A stretch of 64,000 bases of DNA from the NCBI GenBank assembly GCA_030180135.1, contig CM058230.1, forward strand, positions 17,857,082 to 17,921,081, read 5' to 3'. Each line of letters begins with the position of its first letter. Positions within the stretch are counted from its first letter, which is position 1. Source of the stretch: Orychophragmus violaceus (taxonomy: Eukaryota; Streptophyta; Magnoliopsida; Brassicales; Brassicaceae). The position numbers and the translations under genes were made by a program. The notes under the pieces are model-generated. The model was not told where the DNA came from and did no database searches. It saw nothing but the letters and a program-made list of their open reading frames with translations. Positions 55,401 to 64,000 of this stretch are shown here, piece by piece.

Positions 55401-56593
55401 TGATAGGTTCTAAGTTTTACCCTATTATAAACTGCAAGTGCACAGTATCGTCAAAGTAGTATATAGGGTTATCGAATCCACAGGGACACTTGGTCTCAAT
55501 AGAATCAGAAACGTAGAGATTAATACTATAAATAAGCAGATGGTGAAGTAAATAAATTGCGAAGCAAGAAAGTAAACAGTAGCAAGTTGGTTGTGAAAGC
55601 AATAAACTAAAAGCGTTAAGCCTAGGGTATTCTCAGGAAATCAGACAAGCAGACAAGTTAATCAGTCAGGATCTAATTAAACTCAGTTCTAGAACTCAAA
55701 TCACGGAAATAGAATTAACCAAATCTCTTTGCGAAAACTCTCTAAGTCTAAGTGCAGTAACCCAAATCTCTTTGCAATTACTAACAGATTAAACTAGCAT
55801 TAAGTTCAAGTTCGATATGTTCACAATTAAACTAAACCAAATCTCTTTGCGAATAATTTAATTGCTCAACCTAAATAGTTCAGATTCTAAAACACACTCT
55901 CGTGTCGAATTTAGCAACCTAAGATCTAGATTCTAATTGATCAGGTTAGAACTAGCATTAAGCACAATTTAGTTTGAAGAACATTCTAATCATATGAATC
56001 CTTAACTGAATTAAACAAGTCTAGCAAGTCATCAAACCCTAATGAGAAACCCTAAACTTAACTATGGATCTACTCAGACATGATTGATGAAAACATAATC
56101 ATAGAAATAATAGATTGCATATAAGAGAATAAAATATCAAAGGGGTTCGAAATCTTCTCCAAAATAAGTGAATACAGGAAATAGATCAGCCCCAAAAGCT
56201 CTAAAAATCTCTTAGCTCTAAGTATGAAAGCGTAAGTAAATTAAACACCAAAATCCTCTATATATAGGTCTAATCTCGCCTGGGGCTTCTGTGTAAATAC
56301 TGGAACTATTCTGGGCCTCTTTGCAAATCTTCATAACTTGTTAAACCGACGCGTACGGCCCATCTCGCTAGTGTGTCGACCGATGCACAAGGTGTGTCGG
56401 TCGATGCTTGATCAATAAATCGGACAGTGAGTTAAGCTCTCGGCCAAAACGTCCCAAAAGTCCCAAAATGCTCCAAATATCTCCAATTAGCTCCAAACCT
56501 GATTAAACCTGTAAAAGACTCTAAACGAACACAAAAGACACTAAAAACACATCTATATCATGGTATAAAATGGGTAAAAACCATGATATATCA
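55401..56593 (-). repeat. E2 5' LTR
   Basis: 1193-bp copy of 49941-51125 with an extra 8 bases (CCCTATTA-like) near 55420 and about 12 substitutions. It is followed by the GTAAT duplication and the TNP2 coding sequence. Confidence 0.92.
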
Positions 56594-56598
56594 GTAAT

Positions 56599-57823
56599 CG
56601 CTCCATAAAAATATGGCATTCATGACTCTTCATGCCCGAGAACTTGCCATTAACTATATCAACACAAGTAGCCAAGTCTGGTGCGTAACCGTCTGGAAAT
56701 TTGACTGCATGTTTCACACATTCCAATAACTTTTCCTTTGCTTCTTCCATCAGTGTGAAGGCGGGGAAAGGAGCTTTACCAGAACTATCGAGATGTAACT
56801 GTGGTCGAGAACAAAATAGTTCTATATCCCTTCGTGACATGATGGTGTCGTTTGTCTTACCCTTTACATTCATAAGAGTATTCATGATGTTGTCAAAAAA
56901 ATTCTTCTCAATATGCATCACATCCAGATTATGTCGGAGATTGAGGTCTGTCCAATACGGTAGCTCCCAGAATATGCTTTCCTTGTGCCAATTGTGCAAG
57001 GTGACATAACCAGGCTTCCTCTTTTCATGACCGTTTCCACCGCAATTCTTTATTTTCTGTGGTTCTACACTATAGAACCGCTCATAAAAAAGTTGCTGCC
57101 CGGTGTAAGACTGAGGTGGATACTCATTCACAGCGTGTTTTCCATTCAAGAAGTATTTTCTATTCTTCCTTAGCGGATGCCTACGACAATCAAACCAACA
57201 TGTCTTCCTCCCATTCGGTAGATAAAATGACTTTTTATCGTCCATGCAAATGGAACAAGACAATTTACCATGTGTCGTCCATCCTGATAACATACCATAC
57301 GCCGGAAAATTGCTTATCGTCCACATCAACACTGCTTTCAGATTAAAATTTTGATGAAAGGATACGTCGTACACATCGACTCCGGTAGACCACAATTCTT
57401 TTAATTCCTCAATAAGAGGTCGGAGGAAAATATCAAGACTTGCTCGCAGATGATTTGGACCTGAATTCAGAATTGTAAGGAACAAGTATTATGTGTTCAT
57501 GCACATCCAATGGGGCAAGTTATATGGAGTCAATATCACAAGCCACAAGGAATGATTACGAGACATGCCAAATGGATTGAACCCATTTGTACACAATCCC
57601 AAATAAACGTTACGAAGTTATTCGGAAACCGAAGATGTAGGTCTTGAAAATATTTCCACTCTGCAGCATCAGAAGGATGACACATTTCTCTGTCCTTTGC
57701 TCGGTGGTCAGCATGCCATCTCATTGCCGCTGCATTCTTCACGCTCTGATACATTCTCTTCAATCTATCAGCGATAGGTAGATATGTTGGAAGTTTCGGT
57801 TGATCCTGATTCAATTCTCATAT
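56599..57823 (-). pseudogene. TNP2-type CACTA transposase gene, N-terminal/core half between E2 and Copia-2
   Basis: From right to left: KLPTYLPIADRLKRMYQSVK and AAAMRWHADHRAKD (57814-57536), then the 57485-56599 frame with FLTILNSGPNHLRASLDIFL, PLIEELKELWSTGVDVYDV, GWTTHGKLSCSICMDDKKSF, LNLRHNLDVMHIEKNFFDNI and HECHIFMERL. These are the conserved transposase_21/TNP2 blocks. A frameshift near 57600 and a stop near 57495 separate the two pieces. The reading frame is cut by E2 in MERLL and resumes at 49935. To the right Copia-2 cuts it at 57824, so the N terminus lies outside the window. Confidence 0.85.
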
Positions 57824-58413
57824 TGATATCAACCTAAACATGCATTAGATCTAGGTGTTCTTATTTAGAAACATTATGATCTCACCTTTGCCTGTTTGTT
57901 GCAGCGGAATTGATTGAACAGGTCAGAGATCAGGGAGATACACCAAGGGATGAATCCTCCAAAGGCTCACACACGCAATCACCGGAAACTGGCTGCTAGA
58001 CCGAGCTAAGGGAGGCGCAGAACAGAGAGAGAGAGGCGCGGCTGAGTGCTAGGGTTGGGAGGAAGAGAGTTGGCTTTTAGTCATTAAAAGCCTTCTCTTT
58101 CCCTTTTGGGATTTTGGGCCCAATCTGATTAAATCCCATTTAATCAGACCCATTAATCTTTCTCTCTTAGTACGACAAATGCCTAGCACTTTTGTCGTAC
58201 TTCTGCTAAGCCGTTCCTTCTTTATTTCCTGCTAGCTTAAGCGTGTGACCCATATGGGATCATACAATAAAAGCAATAAGTCCGAGACTTATAGATCATG
58301 AGCGGACTCTAGCAAGCCATCATGACCCCCAGTATTGTATGACTTATGTCTGATCACTGACATACTCTTACTTTCTAGAGACAGTACCGAGATTACTGGA
58401 CACAATTCCAACA
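57824..58413 (-). repeat. Copia-2 3' LTR
   Basis: 590-bp; on the minus strand it begins TGTTGGAATTGTGTCC and ends GGTTGATATCA. Long stretches match the Copia-1 LTR, such as ATCAGACATAAGTCAT and GATCTATAAGT, but the 3' portions differ, so the two are related subfamilies. The partner LTR is outside the window. Confidence 0.85.
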
Positions 58414-59265
58414 ATCTCCCACTTGTACTGGAATCTCTGTATTCATAATCCTTTTGTCTCAATATCTCGATTAGTCATAAGGCAAGATTGGTGTCATCCT
58501 TATAAAGCCTAATCTTGTTCATCGGACTCTGATTTGATACTGACAATCCAAACGACTCGGGAAAGTCCGTTTGAGCATGGCCATGCGTTTTCCAGTATTC
58601 AAATCTCCGATTGGCCTAGAGATATTCACTCCATTTATATTGGAGGGACAAATCCCATCTTGTTCCATCACTGTAAACTACTCATTTCATGATGTACCCA
58701 AACAAGGTCCTTATAGCTATCGCAGAACGATAGCGTTAGACAATGATCAAAGTGCATCAGTCCATATGCAGTCACATGCATGCGAACTCAGGTCTAAGGA
58801 CTATACTCTATAGTCGTAGTAAGAATCTCTTATGACACAGATATAAATATCCTGAAGAGTTCTTATTAGCGGGTCTTGTCCGGTCGTATGTTCCCAACAT
58901 ACACCTATGTACTGACTTTGATGCCGAGCATCTATGACACACTGAGACTTTGTCATAAGTCACGTACCAATCCAGTCTTACACGGTTGTTGGTGTTCCAA
59001 TTTCAACAACCTTCGACTAGGGACATGATGATATAAAACATTTATCAAATATAGGATCTCATGATCAAGCTAAATGATTTGATGACTCAAGATCAAATCA
59101 TTTACTTCGATGACCTATAAAATGGTTCATATCATTTTGGAACGATTATTTCATCACAGTTAAAATAATCTTGAAATAATAATTTCATTAAAACATAAAT
59201 AATGTTTTACAAGAACATATCAAATAACTAAAATAAAGCTCACAAAACTCCCACTCAAATTTAGA
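58414..59265 (-). other. Copia-2 3' noncoding region with polypurine tract
   Basis: 850 bases without a gene, starting with the PPT CAAGTGGGAGAT on the minus strand (58414-58425). It is recognisably similar to 12771-13601 of Copia-1. Confidence 0.7.
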
Positions 59266-62200
59266 TTACATTTCAATGTTTCTAATGCCTACAGCTTCAG
59301 TCAGGAACTCGAGCTTAGGCCTTGGGAGTGGCTTTGTCAACGGATCAGCGACGTTATCATCTGTCGGAACTCGGCTGATCTTGACTTCCTTTCTATTAAT
59401 GATGTCACGTATCAAGTGATATCTTCTTTGAACATTCTTGGATTTCTGGTGTGATCTTGGTTCCTTTGCCTGAGCTATAGCACCATTGTTGTCACAAAAC
59501 AGTGCCAGAGGCTCAGCCGCATCTGGTATCACACCTAGTTCCATAATGAACTTTCGTATCCAAACAGCTTCCTTCGCTGCTTCTGAGGCGGCGATATATT
59601 CAGCTTCCGTAGTGGAATCAGCAACGGTGTCCTGCTTGGAGCTTCTCCAACTTACTGCACCGCCATTCAGACAAAAGACATAACCGGACTGTGACCGGAA
59701 ATCATCAGTGTCTGTCTGGAAACTTGCGTCCGTGAATCCACTGACTTTAAGCACATCACTTCCACCGTACACTAAGAACTTATCCTTAGTATGTCTCAAA
59801 TACTTCAAGATGTTCTTTACGGCAATCCAATGGTTTTCACCTGGATTTGACTGGTATCTACTCGTCATGCTCAATGCATAAGCAACATCAGGACGAGTAC
59901 AGATCATGGCATACATGACAGATCCTATTGCAGATGCATAAGGAATATTCTTCATGCGCTCAAGCTCAGCAGCCGACGTAGGGCTCTGCTTCTTGCTTAG
60001 CGTTGTGCCATGTACCATTGGCGTGAAGCCCTTCTTGGAATCTTTCATGCTGAATCTTTGTAGGACTTTGTCAATGTACGAGTCTTGACACAAGCCTATC
60101 AGCCTCTTAGGTCTATCCCGATAGATCCTAATTCCAAGAACGTATGCGGCTTCACCCATGTCATTCATGGAAAAACAACTTCCAAGCCAGTCTTTTACAG
60201 ACTTCAGCATTGGAATGTCGTTTCCGAGAAGCAGTATGTCATCGACATACAGGATAAGAAATACAATCTTGCTCCCACTAGATTTCTTATACACGCATTG
60301 TTCTTCTTCGTTTCTAATGAAGTCAAATTGCTTGATCGCTTCATCAAAACGAAGATTCCAGCTCCTCGATGCTTGCTTCAATCCATAAATGGATTTATGA
60401 AGCTTGCATACTTTCCCAGCATTCTTTGGATCTATGTAACCGTCAGGTTGCGTCATATACACATCCTCTTCCAGAATACCATTCAGGAATGCGGTTTTCA
60501 CGTCCATCTGCCAAATTTCATAATCATGAAAAGCTGCAGTTGCTAGTAGAATCCGAATAGATTTCATCATAGCCACCGGTGAATAGGTTTCATCGTAGTC
60601 CACACCGTGAACTTGTCTGAAACCTTTTGCCACCAACCTGGCTTTATAAATCTGGACATTTCCATCCACGTCAATCTTCTTCTTGAAGATCCATTTGCAC
60701 TCGATGGCTTTTACACCAACGGGTAAGTCAACCAACGAAAATACTTGGTTGACCGACATGGAGTCCATTTCGGAATCAGTGGCCTTGCGCCACTTAGAGG
60801 AATCTGGGCCCATCATGGCTTGATTGAAGTTCGATGGTTCATCACCATCAATGATCAAAAGATCATGACAGTCAGTCACGAGGAATCCCTGATATCTCTC
60901 GGGTTCGTGACGGATCCTCCCGGATCTTCGAACTTCAGGTACTACAGGTTCAGGCTCTACAATTTCTTGTAGATCCTCCTGCTGCTCTTCCTCATCAGGT
61001 TGAGCAGTATCCTGTTCATCTTGAATTTCTTCAAGCAGTACCTTACTCCCACTGTCTTTCTTAGAGAGAAACTCTCTCTCAAGAAAGTTACAATCCCGGG
61101 CAACAAAAATCTTGTTCTCGGAACGTAGATAGAAGTAATAAGCCTTGGTTTCCCGTGGATAACCAATGAAGTAGCACTTATCAGATTTTGGTGTAAGCTT
61201 ATCTGAGATTAATCTCTTAACATAGGCTTCACAACCCCAAATTCTTAGATAAGACAGCACTGGAGCTTCTCCAGTCCATAATTCATATGGTGTCTTTGCT
61301 ACTGCTTTTGATGGCGCTCTATTTAGAGTGAACACTGCTGTTAGCAGAGCATATCCCCAAAGGGATATTGGAAGGTCTGTGTGACTCATCATAGATCGAA
61401 CCATATCCAATAAGGTCCGATTTCTCCTCTCAGACACACCATTCCATTGAGGTGTTCCAGGAGGAGTGAGTTGGGATACGATCCCACACTCTCTCAGATG
61501 ATCACTGAATTCTTGGCGTAAGTATTCTCCTCCCCGGTCGGACCGAAGAGCCTTAATGTTTTTGCCAAGTTGGTTCTGTACTTCATTTTGGAATTCTCTG
61601 AACTTTTCAAAAGATTCAGACTTATGTTTCATCAAATAAACATATCCATACCTACTGAAATCATCAGTGAAGGTAATGAAGTACTGATAGTTTCCTCTTG
61701 CATTAGTGGACATTGGGCCACACACATCAGTGTGTATCAGGCCCAATAAGTCACTGGCCCTCTCGTTAGGTTTATTAAAGGGGGCCCGTGTCATTTTGCC
61801 CATCATGCAGGATTCGCATTTCTCACATGACTCAAAGTCAAATGAGCCAAGAAGTCCATTCGAATGGAGCCTCTTGATGCGTTTCTCGCTGATGTGCCCT
61901 AAACGACAATGCCATAGAAACGTTCGGTTTTCCTCATTAGGTTTAAACCGTTTTGTATTAATGTTATAAATTGGCGCGGATTGATCGAGTATGTAAAGCC
62001 CATTCGTAAGAGGGGCAGAACCATAGAACAAATTGTTGCGATTGAAGGAACATAATTTATTCTTAACTGAAAAATCATAACCTTCCAAATCCAACAAAGA
62101 AATTGAAATAATATTTCTGCTTATAGCAGGTACAAAATAACAATTATTAAGTTCTAAAATCAATCCCGAAGGTAAAGACAACAAGTAGGTTCCTACAGCT

Positions 62201-63243
62201 AGTGCTGAAACTTTCGCTCCATTCCCAACTCGTAGTTCCACTTGTCCTTGCTTCAGCCTTCTACTGTTGCTGAGTGCCTGCATATTAGTACAAATATGAG
62301 CCCCACAACCAGTATCCATGACCCATGAGGTATTATCAGAAGTAGTTGTATTAACTTCTATAACAAAAATACCTGATGAAGAAGTCTCGAAAGTCTTCTT
62401 CTTTAATTCCTTTAGACCTTCCTGGAATTTCTTGCAATCTCTTCTCCAATGCCCCAGTTCTTTGCAGAACCTGCACATGTCAGTAGGCCCAGCCTTGGAC
62501 TTGGGCTTGGGCTTTGGCGTGTCCTTGTCCTCGACTTGGACACCCTTGGCCTTTCCCTTATCCTTAGCAGAAGACTTCTTAAACCCCTTGCCCTTTTGTA
62601 CCATAAGTACATTGGGGTCCTTGGCGGTTTTCTTCAAGTTGGGCTCTGCAGTCTTGAGCATTCCGTGAAGCTCAGGCAGTGTCTTACTCAAGCCATGCAT
62701 GTTAAAGTTCAGAATGAACTGATCATAGCTTGCAGGTAAAGACTGCAGAATGATGTCGCAGGCAAGTTCCTGGCTGATTGGGCAGTCGAGTTTGTGAAGA
62801 TGATCGAGATAACCCATCATCTTCAACACATGAGGACTCACTGCCGCATTCGCAGCCAACTTACAGTCCAAGAGGTTCTTAACTGTCTGGAACCTCTCGG
62901 TCCTAGCCTGCTCCTGAAAAAGCGATTTCAGGCTTGCCATGATCTCGATTGGAGACAATACACTTTCGAACTGCTTTTGCAGCTCTGGAGTCATTGTCAC
63001 CAACATCAGACAATAAACATCATTTTCATCTGACGAATGCTTTTCCCAAGCATTGTGCAGAGTCCTGGCAGCATTGGCAAGAGGCCTCTCGGGGAGGGGA
63101 TCTCGAAGGACATAATCCTTCTTCTCCTGCTTGAGGACCAGCCTCAAGTTCCTTGACCATGTCAGGAAGTTCGTTCCAGTCAGCTTCTCCTTCTTGAGAA
63201 CAGACCGGATCGAGAATGTGTTTTGTGTGCTTGTAGTAGTCAT
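59266..63243 (-). CDS. Copia-2 Gag-Pol polyprotein, intact 1325 residues
   Basis: A single frame covers all copia domains in order: Gag (1-250), CCHC knuckle CRFCKELGHWRRDC (257-270), protease with DTG (310-312), GAG-pre-integrase with HCRLGH (445-450) and CEKCESC (473-479), integrase core with D506, D569 and E605, reverse transcriptase (about 840-1090) with KARLVAKGFRQ and YVDD (999-1002), and RNase H (about 1165-1300) with TDASF and STTEAEY. No stop, shift or missing catalytic residue is seen, so it may still be active or was very recently. The start was chosen as the first ATG (MTTTSTQNTF), matched by the Copia-1 start. It encodes the particle and enzymes for reverse transcription and integration in the nucleus. 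Confidence 0.95.
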   Translation of the reverse strand: MTTTSTQNTFSIRSVLKKEKLTGTNFLTWSRNLRLVLKQEKKDYVLRDPLPERPLANAARTLHNAWEKHSSDENDVYCLMLVTMTPELQKQFESVLSPIEIMASLKSLFQEQARTERFQTVKNLLDCKLAANAAVSPHVLKMMGYLDHLHKLDCPISQELACDIILQSLPASYDQFILNFNMHGLSKTLPELHGMLKTAEPNLKKTAKDPNVLMVQKGKGFKKSSAKDKGKAKGVQVEDKDTPKPKPKSKAGPTDMCRFCKELGHWRRDCKKFQEGLKELKKKTFETSSSGIFVIEVNTTTSDNTSWVMDTGCGAHICTNMQALSNSRRLKQGQVELRVGNGAKVSALAVGTYLLSLPSGLILELNNCYFVPAISRNIISISLLDLEGYDFSVKNKLCSFNRNNLFYGSAPLTNGLYILDQSAPIYNINTKRFKPNEENRTFLWHCRLGHISEKRIKRLHSNGLLGSFDFESCEKCESCMMGKMTRAPFNKPNERASDLLGLIHTDVCGPMSTNARGNYQYFITFTDDFSRYGYVYLMKHKSESFEKFREFQNEVQNQLGKNIKALRSDRGGEYLRQEFSDHLRECGIVSQLTPPGTPQWNGVSERRNRTLLDMVRSMMSHTDLPISLWGYALLTAVFTLNRAPSKAVAKTPYELWTGEAPVLSYLRIWGCEAYVKRLISDKLTPKSDKCYFIGYPRETKAYYFYLRSENKIFVARDCNFLEREFLSKKDSGSKVLLEEIQDEQDTAQPDEEEQQEDLQEIVEPEPVVPEVRRSGRIRHEPERYQGFLVTDCHDLLIIDGDEPSNFNQAMMGPDSSKWRKATDSEMDSMSVNQVFSLVDLPVGVKAIECKWIFKKKIDVDGNVQIYKARLVAKGFRQVHGVDYDETYSPVAMMKSIRILLATAAFHDYEIWQMDVKTAFLNGILEEDVYMTQPDGYIDPKNAGKVCKLHKSIYGLKQASRSWNLRFDEAIKQFDFIRNEEEQCVYKKSSGSKIVFLILYVDDILLLGNDIPMLKSVKDWLGSCFSMNDMGEAAYVLGIRIYRDRPKRLIGLCQDSYIDKVLQRFSMKDSKKGFTPMVHGTTLSKKQSPTSAAELERMKNIPYASAIGSVMYAMICTRPDVAYALSMTSRYQSNPGENHWIAVKNILKYLRHTKDKFLVYGGSDVLKVSGFTDASFQTDTDDFRSQSGYVFCLNGGAVSWRSSKQDTVADSTTEAEYIAASEAAKEAVWIRKFIMELGVIPDAAEPLALFCDNNGAIAQAKEPRSHQKSKNVQRRYHLIRDIINRKEVKISRVPTDDNVADPLTKPLPRPKLEFLTEAVGIRNIEM

Positions 63244-64000
63244 ATCTGAAATATATAAATAAAAAGGTTATTAGTTATATGTTCAAAATGATTAATCTCG
63301 TATTAAAGTATAATATGATTAATCATGCATTATATTCAATAACATAAGTTACCCTCAATAGAATATAATGATTCCAAGATCCACATATAACTAAGATCAA
63401 AGTGGGCCACTGGCCGTCACCCAACCTTAGCTTATATCGGTAAGCCCTATATCGGCTAATTATATCCGTGATATAACTCTTGGTTGTGAATCTGGGCCCG
63501 AGGCCCAATCCACTCTGATGTCTCAAGGCCCGGGACTCCCGATGGCCTAGTCAAGAAAACCGGACTATACAGTCATGTAATCATTAATGTTTGGGACTCC
63601 CAATGACATTTATGAATCACAAACCGTCTTACCCACGCAAAAGCAGACATCCTCACACTGTAAGGCCATGAATGCAATTGAATGGGCTTTGACAGCTGAC
63701 ATAGCCTGGACAAGACATCCAACGCTTGATATTATTTGAGGTTCGTAGGTTTATTAAAATCATTCCCAAAATAGAAGATTACTATTTCGGGAAACTTTCT
63801 ATTTATGGAAACCTACTATTTTTGGAAACTTTCTAAAATTGGAAACTTTCTAAAACCGGAAACTTTCTAACTTTAGAAACTTCTTTAAAATCCAAAACCC
63901 GCAAATTCAGAAACTTCTATTTTAAGAAACTTTCTAATTTCAAAATTTCGGAAACTTTAAATTAAAAACGACTTTATAATTTTATAAAATAGATTTTAAA
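63244..64000 (-). other. Copia-2 leader (partial)
   Basis: Noncoding. It contains the GGGACTCCC pair (about 63532-63605) and a degenerate GAAACTTTCTAA-type tandem run (about 63770-63960), both matched in the Copia-1 leader. The primer site and 5' LTR are beyond the window. Confidence 0.65.

Larger units (their letters stand above)
49941..56593 (-). mobile_element. E2: Athila-lineage LTR retrotransposon with gag and protease only
   Basis: LTRs lie at 49941-51125 and 55401-56593 and the target duplication GTAAT at 49936-49940 and 56594-56598. The TNP2 frame continues exactly across the site. The element is 6.65 kb with a tRNA-Asp-type primer site and a PPT. The 4.3-kb interior encodes gag and protease, then 1.3 kb of noncoding DNA with no room for RT, RNase H or integrase. 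By eye the LTRs differ by about 12 substitutions and one 8-bp indel (about 99% identity), so it is younger than E1. Confidence 0.93.
38699..64000 (-). mobile_element. Large CACTA (En/Spm) transposon, left terminus here, right terminus beyond the window
   Basis: It starts CACTACAAGAAA at 38699, followed by a dense subterminal array. Its genes read leftwards: the TNP2-type transposase (57823-48135, interrupted) then the Transposase_24-type gene (47286-44684). Three later insertions lie inside it: the small CACTA (39299-44559), E2 (49941-56593) and Copia-2 (57824 on). The right end was not reached. The link of this terminus to these genes is an inference from orientation and the absence of another terminus between them. 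The left target duplication may be AAA. Confidence 0.7.
57824..64000 (-). mobile_element. Copia-2: Ty1/copia LTR retrotransposon with intact polyprotein, 5' end outside the window
   Basis: The 3' LTR is at 57824-58413, preceded on the left by CATAT (57819-57823), the presumed target duplication. It inserts in the TNP2 gene. The polyprotein is a single uninterrupted frame. The leader continues past 64000, and by comparison with Copia-1 the 5' LTR should lie about 0.7-1.5 kb further right. It is probably the autonomous relative of Copia-1. Confidence 0.9.

Noticed and set aside
59486..62739. Many plus-strand frames of 60-153 codons
   Set aside because: Antisense shadows of the intact Copia-2 polyprotein.

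Overview
This is a transposon-packed stretch of a plant nuclear genome, almost certainly Brassicaceae. Two host genes are visible: the last exon of a Cycling-DOF-factor-like gene at the left edge (1-646) and a complete R2R3-MYB gene of the LOF1/MYB117 type (18408-19819, minus). In Arabidopsis thaliana MYB117 (At1g26780) and the CDF-type Dof gene At1g26790 are neighbours, so the host backbone looks collinear with that locus, with about 16 kb of nested transposons driven between the two genes. Species cannot be fixed from the window. Names, family calls and synteny come from recall of conserved motifs, not from database searches.

Nest 1 (2.0-16.0 kb): a decayed hAT transposase gene (minus) is split by an Athila-lineage LTR element, E1 (3703-15885, TSD GTCTT), which is itself split by a Copia element, Copia-1 (7347-14240, TSD CATAT). 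E1 keeps a tRNA-Asp-type primer site and remnants of gag/protease but no RT or integrase. Copia-1 keeps an intact gag, but its pol is wrecked. LTR divergence counted by eye (about 20 substitutions in E1, 6 in Copia-1) agrees with the nesting order.

Middle (16-38.7 kb): MYB117, then AT-rich DNA holding MITE/fold-back elements, a 5'-truncated LINE tail, a tRNA-derived SINE with 12-bp target duplications (26051-26217), and a transposon-like segment carrying pieces of three unrelated host genes in the same orientation: ribosomal protein L36, a DRIP-type RING E3 ligase and a DEL-type E2F factor (29051-30067), cut off by a 500-N assembly gap. Beyond the gap lie a second hAT element with a multiply frameshifted transposase (minus, ending 34391), a Copia remnant and two nested MITEs.

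Nest 2 (38.7 kb to the right edge): a large CACTA (En/Spm) element begins at 38699 and is read on the minus strand. It carries a TNP2-type transposase gene and a Transposase_24-type second gene, and does not end inside the window. It is interrupted by (a) a smaller CACTA element (39299-44559, 3-bp TSD CAA) carrying a GRF zinc-finger gene, an RPA-like OB-fold gene and an exon-intron-exon piece of a host 6-phosphofructokinase gene; (b) E2 (49941-56593, TSD GTAAT), an Athila-lineage element with gag and protease only; and (c) Copia-2 (57824 to beyond 64000), whose 1325-residue polyprotein is uninterrupted. The TNP2 reading frame continues exactly across E2 once one target-site copy is removed.

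The most unusual signals are the two gene-capturing DNA elements, the gag-protease-only Athila derivatives that share a noncoding chassis, and a TCGATCGA-centred palindromic motif scattered through LTRs, leaders and even coding regions of otherwise different retroelements.
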